From: Flavobacterium aestivum
GTDB taxonomy: Bacteria; Bacteroidota; Bacteroidia; Flavobacteriales; Flavobacteriaceae
DNA: 64,000 nucleotides
Assembly: GCF_026870175.2 (NCBI RefSeq)
Contig: NZ_CP113977.2
Span: 2,666,001-2,730,000, forward strand
Direction: 5' to 3'
The notes under the pieces are model-generated. The model was not told where the DNA came from, did no database searches, and saw nothing but the letters and a program-made list of their open reading frames with translations. The translations under genes were made by a program, and so were the position numbers. This document shows positions 54,883-64,000 of this stretch, in pieces (positions within the stretch are counted from its first letter, which is position 1; every line of letters starts with the position of its first letter).

Positions 54883-56124
54883 TTATATTATAATTCCATA
54901 TTTATTTACCTCATCATCGAGGAAATCATATCTTATTCGTTCTGGCATTAATTTTTCGGTTATTTTTATAGCTTCTAAAACAACAACAGGAATACGTGTG
55001 CTTGCAGTAGTTTGTAAAACCCATTCAATAGCTGTTTTTAAAGATATTTTATGCCCAATAGAGACAAAAACAGGATTACTATTTTCTTGAGTTCGCAACG
55101 CTTTACCAACTATTTTGTCATCATATACTAAATCTTGTACATCCGCTCTAGAATTTCCGAAAGTTTCTTTGTCATAATAACCGACTAATCTTTTTCGTGG
55201 ACACCCAATTGTCGGAATATTTAATTCAATTCCTAAATGTGTTGCTAGTCCAACATTTTTAGGATGTTCGATACCATGTCCATCACAAAAAACTAATTGG
55301 GGTTTTACGTTTAGTTTTTCGAAGGCTTTTATAACTGAAGTGATTTCATTATAAGCAAATAAATCAGGAACATGTAATGTAATATCTTCCGACTCAGAAA
55401 ATGCCTGATCAACAATTTCTTGTGTTTCAATATCCATTACTACTATAGCTGAAGCTATTTTTTGATCTATATCGTTGTATGCCACACTAACGCCGGCAAT
55501 ATATTTTATTGGATACTGAATCTGATCCTCGTCAATAATCTTTTCAGCGAGCTCATTTTGAAGAACATACTTTTCCATAAAATCGTCAGGAACAGTATGA
55601 CCTAATGTTTCTTTCATGCTTTCCTGAACTAGATAACCATAAAGAGCTTTTCCTATTCGTGCTTCGTTTAATTCCCGAGTTAGATTAAAAGGATTATTCG
55701 AATACGAATAAGAGTGTACAAATAAACCTGAATCATAAAAGGTTTCTCTGTTATCTTCATAAATCTTTAGAACCTCAAAGCTGTCTTTTATTTTTTTATC
55801 ATAATCTAAATCTTCACGAGTAAAATCATATCCTTGATAATGCCGCCTTTTTCCTGTTTCATGTATAATTTTATAATCCATGATTAAATCTAATGTATCT
55901 AGGTCGTAAGCATTATAAATTTCAAATTGTGAGCTATTCAAACTATCCTTATATATTTGAAAACCATACCTGCTCTCGCCAAAAAGGTAAACAATAATTG
56001 AGAAAGAATCTTCACTTTTATTAAATACTAGACTATGCAATCTACGATTTATTATAACTTCTCTGGTATATTCTTTATCAGTAATATTTTCTTTAATTTC
56101 GGTAAAAGGTTTGTTATTGGACAT
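54883..56124 (-). CDS. Fusion of an unrecognised N-terminal domain to a catalytically defective endonuclease V domain
   Basis: 413 residues. Residues about 184-405 are a second endonuclease V, similar along its length to the product of the next gene (ELAEKIIDEDQIQYPIKYIA; FCDGHGIEHPKNVGLATHLG; FVSIGHKISLKTAIEWV). Two key sites are changed: the first catalytic Asp is Ser213 (IAGVSVAYND), and the wedge PYVPG is LHVPD. Glu260 and Asp281 remain. It should therefore lack normal nicking and normal lesion insertion. Residues 1-183 are an alpha/beta-looking domain I do not recognise (SFSIIVYLFGESRYGFQIY, YKIIHETGKRRHYQGYDFTR). The gene starts 60 bp after the deaminase-toxin candidate, the position where immunity genes usually stand, so an immunity role is an attractive inference. 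Confidence 0.82.
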   Translation of the reverse strand: MSNNKPFTEIKENITDKEYTREVIINRRLHSLVFNKSEDSFSIIVYLFGESRYGFQIYKDSLNSSQFEIYNAYDLDTLDLIMDYKIIHETGKRRHYQGYDFTREDLDYDKKIKDSFEVLKIYEDNRETFYDSGLFVHSYSYSNNPFNLTRELNEARIGKALYGYLVQESMKETLGHTVPDDFMEKYVLQNELAEKIIDEDQIQYPIKYIAGVSVAYNDIDQKIASAIVVMDIETQEIVDQAFSESEDITLHVPDLFAYNEITSVIKAFEKLNVKPQLVFCDGHGIEHPKNVGLATHLGIELNIPTIGCPRKRLVGYYDKETFGNSRADVQDLVYDDKIVGKALRTQENSNPVFVSIGHKISLKTAIEWVLQTTASTRIPVVVLEAIKITEKLMPERIRYDFLDDEVNKYGIII

Positions 56125-56184
56125 ATTATAATCTGATTATCTATAAAACTACTTTACTTTTGAAATATTTTATTTATTCTTTAA

Positions 56185-59100
56185 TTATTTATTTAGAATA
56201 AAGTCGACACCTTCAGTTAAGTAGAAACAATTTGGACACGTACACATATGATTATAATTTGTATCTTCACTTAATGGTTTAGCTTTCAATCTCTGTTTTA
56301 CAATTATTTTTATATTTAAATTTTTAATATCATCTACAGATTTTATATTCTTGCCTTTAATTATTTCATTTAAAATTAGAACTTCAGAGTGAATACCAGG
56401 TCTGTTTGCGGCGTTTAGCTTCGTTTCTTCAACAGATCCACCATAAAGTTTTTTATAAATACTGCCTTTGCCACTGTATAAATCTAAACGAATAAAATCT
56501 AGATACTTTATTTTGTTTTGGAAATAAGGATCTTCTTTGGCGATAAAGCTATTATAAGATACATCATCAAATTTAAAATCTTGATCTCCAATATATTTTT
56601 CTCTATTATATGTAACATAAACTTCTCCGCCGTTAGAATAACCAGCTCCCATAATTGCAGCATCAAAAGTTCCAGGAATAACCTTTAGGCTGGCTTTCAG
56701 TTTTGTATTAACTGTATTTCTATCTTGAATGAGAGAGTCAATTTTATGATCAACAACATCTACAAGGCGTTTGTCAGAAGCTCTTAGAGCGGCTACATTA
56801 TCAGCCCAATTTGTATGCTTGCCATCATGATATTTTCTTGTCTTGTAATGATCTCCATTCTCTTTCCAATAAGTAACTAAGTTAAGATCTTTATTCATTA
56901 TTTCCATGCCTATAGTAGAAATTTCAGAAAAATCATCAACAAATGTTGTTTGTTCAGCAGTCTTATAACCTAATACTTTATTTAAAACCGCTAATGATAT
57001 TCCTCTTTGACATAATTTTTCAACAGCTTTCTTATTACTTGTGTTTTTTCCTAATAGTGTTAATTTATTACACAGGTCAGAATTTAACTTATAGGTATCT
57101 GGACAGAACGGACACTTATCCTCATTTTCATGTTTTGCAGTGTCGTAATCGTAAACAATGGCCCTATCAGTAGCATTAATTGGTTGTTTTATTATTTGGA
57201 ATTTTAAAACATCACCAATTTTAAATGCAAGTGCATCGTAACCCTTATCAATTCCGGCTAAAAATACAATTTTACCATCTTTAGCCGCTGCATTGGCTGT
57301 TGTTTTTATACTAGATGTTATTGCATTTTCCAATTCAACTTTTGCAGCGTTTTCTATTTTTGGTATAATAGTTTTTACTGCATCAGTAAGTACAATCTCA
57401 CTAGTTGCATTAATAACATACTCTATTGTGTTTGTGCCTTGCTTTAAGGTAGCCGCCGCTACATCGGTACTAGCCATACTTAAAAGCAAAGTTGCACTGG
57501 CAGCTAGTTTTTTAGTTTGATAGACAAAGTCTTTCATAACAGGTGTTGTATTAGAAAGAATACGAACAGCTTTTTTAGAACCATCTATTACTAAATCGGT
57601 GATTTCTCCTTTTGCAGATTTTGCTGCCAAAGTTTGTAATTCTTCGCCAGTCATATCCGTTATCATTTCTTTTCCTTCAGAAATTAATTTTACTCTGAAG
57701 AGGTTGTCTTTTATTTGCCTTATAACATCACCAGCCGCATTTTCTCCAATAACGGCAAGCTTACCTGTTAACGGTTTTATGAAATTGTATGATAAACCTA
57801 AGTAATGGAAAGGATCTGTTATTTTCCCGCAAAGGTTAATTGCTTTTAATGTTGAACTAAAAATTTTGCTAGCAATTCCTTCACCCGCAACTTCGTCTCC
57901 AAAACACATTACTATAACTGGACCAATAACTGAACCTACAAATTCAGCTGTTTTACAAGGCTCAGAAGTTGAAAATTGATCACCTATAGTCTCTGATAAT
58001 AAGTACCATATTTTAGGGAATGTTAAACCGACATCAAATAAAAGTTTTTTAGAGCCGTCTGCTTGCTCGCTAAATATTTTCTTATCCGAAATAGATGCAA
58101 TAAATTCACTATTATTATTTCTTCCTTTTCCACTAAAAGAAGAAACCAAAAGTTTTGCTAGATCGGGAACCGATTTAACAACATCAACTAGGCCATTATA
58201 TATTCCGCAAAATAATGCAAATTGAATTTGACTAGGTGTCCCTTTTAATTCTTTGAATTGAGGATAAGACGCGGATACTTTTACAAGTAATTGATTCTGA
58301 ATAGCTGACAATAAATTAATATAACTAAATACCTCGGCATAGACTGGTTTATACTTTTCTGATGTACAATCGTATACTTCGACAGGTATTTTTGCCTTGT
58401 CTATATTCTTACTTAAGAAATCAAAAAGATCATAGTAAGCTGTAAAGTAGCCATCTACAGACTCATACCCAACAGCTGTTATTTTTTCAAATAATGTTTT
58501 TTGTTTCCAGTCTAATTGAGATCCCCATGATTTTAAGGCAACTGACATTGATTCATCGAAGCTACTTCCTGAAATAATCTGTTTTACTTTGATTTTGCCC
58601 TCTGAATTGTATTCCATCCAGAATACAATTTCATCAGCTTTAATTTCCTCTTTTACATTATCGACATAGAAACTATTATCCTTATAAATGACTCTGTCTG
58701 GTTTTTCTGACTCCGAAGTTAAAAGTATGCGACCTTTTATTTGATGAGCTTCTCCAGTTATCCAATTTTTAGAATTGCCAGACATTAAAGCTTCCAACTT
58801 ATCCAAGACTTCTTTTTTGACTTCTCCTTTAATTAAATTTTTAACGTATAATCCTTTAGTATTTCCCGTTCCGTTTCCAGATTCTCCACAACCTAAATGA
58901 GCTGAATAAATTTTTTGGTTTTTTTCTTGATTTATTAAATCGATTGATTTTATATATTTTTCGAGTGCTTCCTGATTTTTTACTTGATCACTGAAAATAA
59001 GAATTTTTGATATTTCTGTATATTTAGTGTGTATATATTTGACCTCTTTACAATTTTCAGAATAATTATAGATAAGCCAAACGGTATCGTCTCCATTTAG

Positions 59101-62100
59101 TTTACTTACTGTTTTTATTGTGTAAATTTCACCTGAGAAATCTCCATTAACGGTGTATGCATTTTTATCTTTATTCCAAATATATTTTACCTTGTTTGAA
59201 TCTAAGAATCCTGATAAATGTCCCTCAGAAACCAATCCTACTTTTGTAGAAACTATATTGCTTTTTCCTGCGGTAATAAATTTGAAATCAGGAGTTAAAC
59301 CGTATCCACCAGCTAATTCCCCTGCGCTGCTTCCTTGCGTAAATTGATACAACTGCAAACCTGGAGCATGCATTATTTCCCAATCATTGTGGCTTAATAC
59401 AGTTCCTGTTCCATAATCCATTAATAAATCAGTGGCTACTGTAGAGTTGTAATTTGTGAATGGATGTTGTAATCCAAAAATACCATGTCCAAGCTCGTGG
59501 GCTAGTGTGCGAAGTTTTTTATCCTCTGACTGAGAAAAAACAAAACCAAACTGACGTTTGAGAGGCATGAAGCCTAATATATCTGCTTTGCTAGATGGAA
59601 CTTTAGTAAAAAAGACATAATAAGTGTCGGCTTTGTAATTGGCTCCTAATTGAGCTTGGAATTCGTTAGTTATGGTTTGTTGTCCATCAGTATAAGTGTT
59701 AAGCAAATCGCTGTCACCTGTTTCTATGCTAGCGCCCCAACTGTCTGCTATATCAACTGTTGTGGTAGTAACCTCAAATTGTATTCCTGCTTTGCCATAT
59801 ACACTATTAAGATATTCTTGTGCCTGGCTTTGTGTTGGTGTTTGACCTCCATTCAGTCCGACCAAGGTTATGTTTATTTTTTTGTTGGTTAGATGCCATA
59901 AATTCAGCTTTCCAGCTATATCATATTTAGCAGTTAGTTTTATACTGTCTTTTTGTACAGGAGGTTTTACGGTTGCAAGTATCGATTCTTTGGCAAAATC
60001 TAAGGTACGCTTTAGCGCAAGCGTGGCCACATTGCCAGACCAAGTAGATGGGATTTCGGTTCCGTTTTCGGTTTTAAATACGATATCGGCAGCTGTTTTT
60101 CCGTTGCTGAATGTCGCTTTTGCTGTGACATAATCTTCAGCCTTTGGTGCATCGGATATGGCTTTGTAATGTACATAATAGTTATTCCCATCTTTTTTAG
60201 GAATAACATCGTATGTACTGTTAAGTTTGGAGTTAGCCTTTAGTTTAGGATCTTGGTTTGGATTTTCATCCAAGCTATAGAAACCTGTTCCAGCAGCAAA
60301 GGTTATGCTAACATCTGGAGATGAAATTTGCTTAATAGTACCACCAGATCCCATACCGTTGGTGTTTTGTGGAGTAGGTACACTGCCAGGAGCTGCTTTT
60401 CCTGTTGATTCTATATTACCAACTGGTGCATTGGGAGAAACTGCATATTGCTTGCCATTTCTATCAGTGATTATTACGTCATTATCGGTTTTTGGTTGGG
60501 TAACGATAACGCCATTTGTACCTGTTATGGTAAGGGTGCCGTCAGTATTTTTTACAACACTTTTGATTTCAAATTGTACTTGAATAGGAATAACTGTACC
60601 AGTATCTCCCAATAGATCGTTGACAGCTTTATCCACATCAACCATACTTCCCCATTTTGGGTCATAACTAGCCACAATCTCCCCCGAAATCAATTTGAAA
60701 TCAGTATTTACCCCTATGTTATTGAAGGTAATCCGGATGCGGGTGTATTTGCCAATATTAACATTAGAGTCTCCATTTTCATTACTGCCTGCTAAAGCAG
60801 CAGCGGCGTCAATTAGCGTTCTAAACTTTTCCAAAAATGGTAAGGTCACATAACCTTCGCCTGAGAAAGTCCCGTTGCTTCCTGTAGATTTCAGTACTAC
60901 AATAGGGAAATCGCCTGCCGTAACCACATCATTAGGGAATAAAGCGGGTAGTGGTGTTTGATTGGACAGTGCAGCTGGATCTGGCTTGATGCCACAACCC
61001 GTAAAGGCAATTTCGTCTTGTGCCAGAGTGGTAAATTCCTGAATATTGCCGTGGGTGTATTCGCCCGGATCGCAGGCAGCTCCTACGGTATATTCGTAGG
61101 TAGTTTTGGGTTTTAGGTTGCTTATGAGTACATATTCTCTAGGTGTTACGAGTTTGTACCACTTAGAATCAGCATTTTTTTCTCTATAATTTACTTGGTA
61201 GTCATAATTGTCTACAGCACCACTCCAAGTCACTTTGGCTTGTTCTTGACTTACATCGGTGGCGGTAATGGCCATGGGTGGTTTACAGAAAGAGAGGTAT
61301 TTAAAAGAGTAGGTTTCGCTGTAACCATTGTTTTTAAAAACACCAATTTCTTCGGCTCCCAATAAGGCTTTGGCTTTTACGCGCCATGCATATGTTTTGC
61401 CTGGGATTAGTTGGGGCTCGGCAATACTGTATTGTACTGTTGTATTTCGGGTTGTGGTGGTATATAGTGGAGGTGAGTAGGTAAAGGCATTTTGAATAGG
61501 TATATTACTGTTCCAAATTTCGACTAGTGAGAATTCGTATTCTACATTGCTCACATTAATGCTTCGCGGTGTCCAGCTAAAGACGATGTTCTGGATGTTT
61601 TGCTCCACAATCCCTGCTTGGTTTACAGGAAGGTTTAGGAACGGTGGTTCGTTCTGGAAAATAACTGTGGTAACACTTGATTTCTTGGACAGTTTTTTGT
61701 TGGTGGCAAAATCATACACTTCAAATGATATAGTGTAAATTCCCTCGGGTAAAGGTTGTCCATATTGGTTGGGATTAATCCCTTTTATGTTTTGGTATTC
61801 AAAATACGGTCCTAGTTCTGCATTGGTTAACTGCGTAGGGATTCCTCCTTCAAGATAGATAGGTGCTTCACCCACTACAAAATCATTGGTTACAAAAGAC
61901 ACTGCTCCCTGAAAATAGCACTTCAATCGTACTTGCCTGTTCATTATGGTCAAGTCATTGAGGATCAATTGCACTTTTATGGGGCTATTGATGCTCGCTG
62001 TATTGGCATAATTACTCAGATAAATAGGTGAGGGTTGTGTGAGTTGTGTGCTTATGGTTACAGGATAGGTTTGGGCTTGAGCCAAATAAGGCAAAAGGCA

Positions 62101-62160
62101 AAAGGCAAGAGCCATGAACCAAAAGGCAAAAGAGGACTGATGAGTAATTTTTTTTAACAT
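56185..62160 (-). CDS. Secreted multidomain protein: FN3, metzincin-type protease, C-terminal deaminase-type toxin
   Basis: 1,991 residues. The signal peptide ends near YLAQAQ (about 29). FN3-like domains cover about 200-380 (PGKTYAWRVKAKALLG; PKTTYEYTVGAACDPG). A zinc-protease site HELGHGIFGLQH sits near 887-898, in the extended HExxHxxxxxH form of metzincins, followed by a LLMDYG Met-turn candidate. The middle (about 1300-1800) is a pre-toxin type region with hydrophobic stretches and CPFCPDTY. The last 130 residues have a strand AAIMGAGYSNGGEVYV, then PGIHSEVLILNEII (about 1922) and MCTCPNCFYLTEGV (about 1971): the HxE and CxxC zinc motifs of the cytidine-deaminase fold, close to the YwqJ-type toxin deaminases. 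A polymorphic-toxin role is inference from this layout and from the following genes. Confidence 0.8.
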   Translation of the reverse strand: MLKKITHQSSFAFWFMALAFCLLPYLAQAQTYPVTISTQLTQPSPIYLSNYANTASINSPIKVQLILNDLTIMNRQVRLKCYFQGAVSFVTNDFVVGEAPIYLEGGIPTQLTNAELGPYFEYQNIKGINPNQYGQPLPEGIYTISFEVYDFATNKKLSKKSSVTTVIFQNEPPFLNLPVNQAGIVEQNIQNIVFSWTPRSINVSNVEYEFSLVEIWNSNIPIQNAFTYSPPLYTTTTRNTTVQYSIAEPQLIPGKTYAWRVKAKALLGAEEIGVFKNNGYSETYSFKYLSFCKPPMAITATDVSQEQAKVTWSGAVDNYDYQVNYREKNADSKWYKLVTPREYVLISNLKPKTTYEYTVGAACDPGEYTHGNIQEFTTLAQDEIAFTGCGIKPDPAALSNQTPLPALFPNDVVTAGDFPIVVLKSTGSNGTFSGEGYVTLPFLEKFRTLIDAAAALAGSNENGDSNVNIGKYTRIRITFNNIGVNTDFKLISGEIVASYDPKWGSMVDVDKAVNDLLGDTGTVIPIQVQFEIKSVVKNTDGTLTITGTNGVIVTQPKTDNDVIITDRNGKQYAVSPNAPVGNIESTGKAAPGSVPTPQNTNGMGSGGTIKQISSPDVSITFAAGTGFYSLDENPNQDPKLKANSKLNSTYDVIPKKDGNNYYVHYKAISDAPKAEDYVTAKATFSNGKTAADIVFKTENGTEIPSTWSGNVATLALKRTLDFAKESILATVKPPVQKDSIKLTAKYDIAGKLNLWHLTNKKINITLVGLNGGQTPTQSQAQEYLNSVYGKAGIQFEVTTTTVDIADSWGASIETGDSDLLNTYTDGQQTITNEFQAQLGANYKADTYYVFFTKVPSSKADILGFMPLKRQFGFVFSQSEDKKLRTLAHELGHGIFGLQHPFTNYNSTVATDLLMDYGTGTVLSHNDWEIMHAPGLQLYQFTQGSSAGELAGGYGLTPDFKFITAGKSNIVSTKVGLVSEGHLSGFLDSNKVKYIWNKDKNAYTVNGDFSGEIYTIKTVSKLNGDDTVWLIYNYSENCKEVKYIHTKYTEISKILIFSDQVKNQEALEKYIKSIDLINQEKNQKIYSAHLGCGESGNGTGNTKGLYVKNLIKGEVKKEVLDKLEALMSGNSKNWITGEAHQIKGRILLTSESEKPDRVIYKDNSFYVDNVKEEIKADEIVFWMEYNSEGKIKVKQIISGSSFDESMSVALKSWGSQLDWKQKTLFEKITAVGYESVDGYFTAYYDLFDFLSKNIDKAKIPVEVYDCTSEKYKPVYAEVFSYINLLSAIQNQLLVKVSASYPQFKELKGTPSQIQFALFCGIYNGLVDVVKSVPDLAKLLVSSFSGKGRNNNSEFIASISDKKIFSEQADGSKKLLFDVGLTFPKIWYLLSETIGDQFSTSEPCKTAEFVGSVIGPVIVMCFGDEVAGEGIASKIFSSTLKAINLCGKITDPFHYLGLSYNFIKPLTGKLAVIGENAAGDVIRQIKDNLFRVKLISEGKEMITDMTGEELQTLAAKSAKGEITDLVIDGSKKAVRILSNTTPVMKDFVYQTKKLAASATLLLSMASTDVAAATLKQGTNTIEYVINATSEIVLTDAVKTIIPKIENAAKVELENAITSSIKTTANAAAKDGKIVFLAGIDKGYDALAFKIGDVLKFQIIKQPINATDRAIVYDYDTAKHENEDKCPFCPDTYKLNSDLCNKLTLLGKNTSNKKAVEKLCQRGISLAVLNKVLGYKTAEQTTFVDDFSEISTIGMEIMNKDLNLVTYWKENGDHYKTRKYHDGKHTNWADNVAALRASDKRLVDVVDHKIDSLIQDRNTVNTKLKASLKVIPGTFDAAIMGAGYSNGGEVYVTYNREKYIGDQDFKFDDVSYNSFIAKEDPYFQNKIKYLDFIRLDLYSGKGSIYKKLYGGSVEETKLNAANRPGIHSEVLILNEIIKGKNIKSVDDIKNLNIKIIVKQRLKAKPLSEDTNYNHMCTCPNCFYLTEGVDFILNK

Positions 62161-62195
62161 TAGGTAATTGTATTTTGACTTCTTAGATTATTATT

Positions 62196-62225
62196 GGTAA
62201 TAGGCAATGGGTAATAGGCAATAGG
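62196..62225. repeat. Short tandem repeat (GGTAATAGGCAAT) in the upstream region
   Basis: The 13-base word occurs at 62196-62208 and again at 62210-62222, in the 97-bp gap between the beta-barrel gene and the large secreted protein. A third partial unit follows. Confidence 0.7.
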
Positions 62226-62257
62226 CTTAGAGCTTTCGACTTCATACTTTATACTTC

Positions 62258-64000
62258 TTACTTCTGAATGTATTTCAACTCCACTTCTTCATTGATACCA
62301 TTTGCAACGGCTAGTTCGTGATAAAATGGTATTATATTTTGTTCCAGTTGTGAGATGATATCAGCATCTGGTTTTTTATCGGTTATCATTTTATAGACTT
62401 CTTCGATTTCTTTTTGGTTGTAATGAAGCAGATTTTCATTTTGTTCTAATCCTTTGGCATCTGCTTTTGAGAGTTTAGAAAATTCGGTTTGCATAAAGCG
62501 GTGCGCCTGTAGTTTCTGTTTGGCTTTCTCGCTTCTTTCAACCAATTTTAGATAGGAATTATAACTAATTTTATCGGTTACCTCGCTAGCGTTTTTACCG
62601 TGTAGTTTATGAGAATTCACACGGCTAATGGCTGTGGTATATGCTTTTTCAAAACTTTCGTCTTTACTGCTGATTTCTTGCGCTATTTTTTGAATAGCTT
62701 GAACAACTAGCTCATTGTATTTTTTTACCACTTCGGCAGCTGTTTGGTGTTCTTCTAAATAATCAATCACTTTGTCCTTGAAACTGGCTTCATCTGGGGT
62801 CAAGGTAGCTAGTGTTTGTAAGTGTTCCAGTTGGGTGGTCTCGGCAAGAGGCAAAGGGCGCAATTGCAAATCCTGTAATTGTTGAGTAATTTGCTCTCTT
62901 GTTCCCTCTAGTTTATAATCTTTGAAATTTATTTTGAGAATGTTGCCTTCTTGTTGTTTTTCTTCTTTTTTAGTTTCTTTAGGAGTTACTCTTAGTTTTA
63001 TTTTATCAAATGAATAAGCATATGTTAGAGTAGCAGTGATGTCATTGTTTTTGGTAGTTGTGGTTTTGCCAAATAGCGAAATAACACTCATGTTAAAATT
63101 GTGTTTTTCTAAATACAAGTAAGAACCCGTAAGGCGCAAATTGAAAATATCGTTTTGTTTAGTACCGTTGCTAAAACTGCTGTTGTAGCTGGTAGAAAAG
63201 GAAGTGTTTAATTTTCTATCCATTAGTAATTTGGTCACGCCCAGTGTGGGACCAAGGATCATGCTGTTTGCCGTTTCCATTTGACTGTAGGTAGTATTGA
63301 TCGATCCCATAAAGTTTAAATCTTTTGTGGGATAGCCCTGAATATAGGAAATGGCAGAGTTGTAGAAAGTGGTTGCCCCTCCAGCTACTGTTTGTCCTTG
63401 TTGCTGATTGGCTGATTCCTGCATTGAGAAATTAGCATTAATGGATTTCTTCAGCTGTTTGTCGTTTTTGATGAGATAGTTTGCCGTTAATCCCAAGTTT
63501 TGATTGACTTGTCTAAAGTTTAATGTATCAACATACACTAAACTTGGATCTTGATTGATGTAATCAAACTGATTGCGACTGTTGGTAAAGGATTGAAAAT
63601 TGGAATAATTGAAATTCAGATTTAATTTTTGATTGGCTCTATAATCAGCCGTAAGAGAGGAAACCAATCTTTTGGACTGACTCATTTTTTGTTTCTCTAA
63701 ATTGTCTTTTTGCATCCCTAAACTTAAAGCCAGCGATACTTTGTCTTTAAAAATTTGTTGGGTTGCATTTACAGTAATATTCTCTAAATCATTATTAAAA
63801 TAGTAACTCCCCAAAGTTCTGTAGTTGGGATCGATGCGTTCGTAGCCTAATCCCAGAGTTCCTTTTCCTGCAGGATATACCAATTGCGCTTTTATTGCAT
63901 TTTGTGAAGTGGTTGTTTCGTTTGATTTTAAAAATAATGAGCCAATTCCTTTTCCTTTGGCTGTGCCATTTAAACTAATATCTTCGGTTATGCTACTGTT
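62258..64000 (-). CDS. Outer-membrane beta-barrel protein with C-terminal helical extension, N-terminus beyond window
   Basis: The in-frame reading continues upstream of 63883 to the right edge without a stop (SSITEDISLNGTAKGKG leads in), so the start lies outside the window and at least 581 residues are present. Alternating aromatic and polar strands dominate (GTLGLGYERIDPNYRTLGSY, NQKLNLNFNYSNFQSF, LNTSFSTSYNSSFSNG, ATLTYAYSFDKIKLRVTP), typical of an outer-membrane barrel. After about nt 63000 comes a charged helical tail of about 230 residues rich in Lys, Glu and Gln. It directly precedes the large secreted protein on the same strand (97 bp). It might help that protein reach or cross the outer membrane, but this is only a neighbourhood argument. 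Confidence 0.72.
   Translation of the reverse strand, partial: NSSITEDISLNGTAKGKGIGSLFLKSNETTTSQNAIKAQLVYPAGKGTLGLGYERIDPNYRTLGSYYFNNDLENITVNATQQIFKDKVSLALSLGMQKDNLEKQKMSQSKRLVSSLTADYRANQKLNLNFNYSNFQSFTNSRNQFDYINQDPSLVYVDTLNFRQVNQNLGLTANYLIKNDKQLKKSINANFSMQESANQQQGQTVAGGATTFYNSAISYIQGYPTKDLNFMGSINTTYSQMETANSMILGPTLGVTKLLMDRKLNTSFSTSYNSSFSNGTKQNDIFNLRLTGSYLYLEKHNFNMSVISLFGKTTTTKNNDITATLTYAYSFDKIKLRVTPKETKKEEKQQEGNILKINFKDYKLEGTREQITQQLQDLQLRPLPLAETTQLEHLQTLATLTPDEASFKDKVIDYLEEHQTAAEVVKKYNELVVQAIQKIAQEISSKDESFEKAYTTAISRVNSHKLHGKNASEVTDKISYNSYLKLVERSEKAKQKLQAHRFMQTEFSKLSKADAKGLEQNENLLHYNQKEIEEVYKMITDKKPDADIISQLEQNIIPFYHELAVANGINEEVELKYIQK

Overview
The window looks like a chromosomal segment of a Flavobacterium-type bacterium (Bacteroidota, Flavobacteriaceae). 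The DNA is AT-rich, several upstream regions carry the Bacteroidota promoter pattern TTG-N18-21-TAnnTTTG, and the proteins are typical of the group: a giant surface adhesin with DUF11 repeats, an IS982-type relic, a NagZ/AmpG/GHL10 cluster, and the block ribB - lptF/G - lolA - ftsK - dgkA - tpx.

Layout. (1) 1-9401, minus: the N-terminal 3,133 codons of a giant secreted adhesin (IgGFc-binding-like head, Ig/PKD-like, PA14, GEVED, then 14 DUF11 repeats) that runs off the left edge. (2) 10039-36017: two identical tRNA-Ser(UGA) units, each with its own terminator, in a 129-bp direct repeat. They bracket about 25.8 kb of accessory DNA. Inside are a LuxR-type regulator, a decayed IS982 transposase, a plus-strand hydroxamate siderophore operon (decarboxylase, N-hydroxylase, membrane acyltransferase-like protein, GNAT-NIS synthetase fusion, separate GNAT, separate NIS synthetase, MATE exporter) behind a Fur-type palindrome, and a convergent eight-gene minus-strand defence operon (vsr, two cytosine-5 methyltransferases, HNH nuclease, MORC/MutL-like GHKL ATPase, Z1 ATPase, RecF/SMC-like ATPase, AIPR protein). 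(3) 36331-50039: mostly core functions on the minus strand, namely riboflavin synthesis (RibB with a degenerate RibA domain), LptF/G permease, LolA, FtsK, DgkA, Tpx, a peroxiredoxin-thioredoxin-DUF6952 group, and a peptidoglycan-recycling group (NagZ, AmpG-like, GHL10). (4) 50309-53755: a lipoprotein cyclophilin, a CBM9-like protein, an orphan bacteriocin-like double-glycine peptide, and a small membrane protein, with several palindromic repeats. (5) 54202-64000, minus: an outer-membrane beta-barrel protein (off the right edge), a 1,991-aa secreted multidomain protein, and two tandem endonuclease V genes.

The most provocative arrangement is at 54202-62160. The 1,991-aa protein has a signal peptide, FN3 domains, a metzincin-type zinc site and a C-terminus that reads as a nucleotide-deaminase toxin (HSE and CxCPxC motifs). 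Next comes a gene that fuses an unrecognised ~185-aa N-terminal domain to an endonuclease V domain lacking a catalytic Asp and the lesion-sensing wedge Tyr. After that comes an intact endonuclease V. Endonuclease V cuts at deaminated purines, so a deaminase toxin whose immunity/repair partners derive from endonuclease V is a testable new idea. The eight-gene GHKL/Z1/AIPR/methyltransferase operon and the paired fused-and-split siderophore synthetases are the next most interesting items. All calls rest on reading the sequence and family knowledge; no database search was possible.
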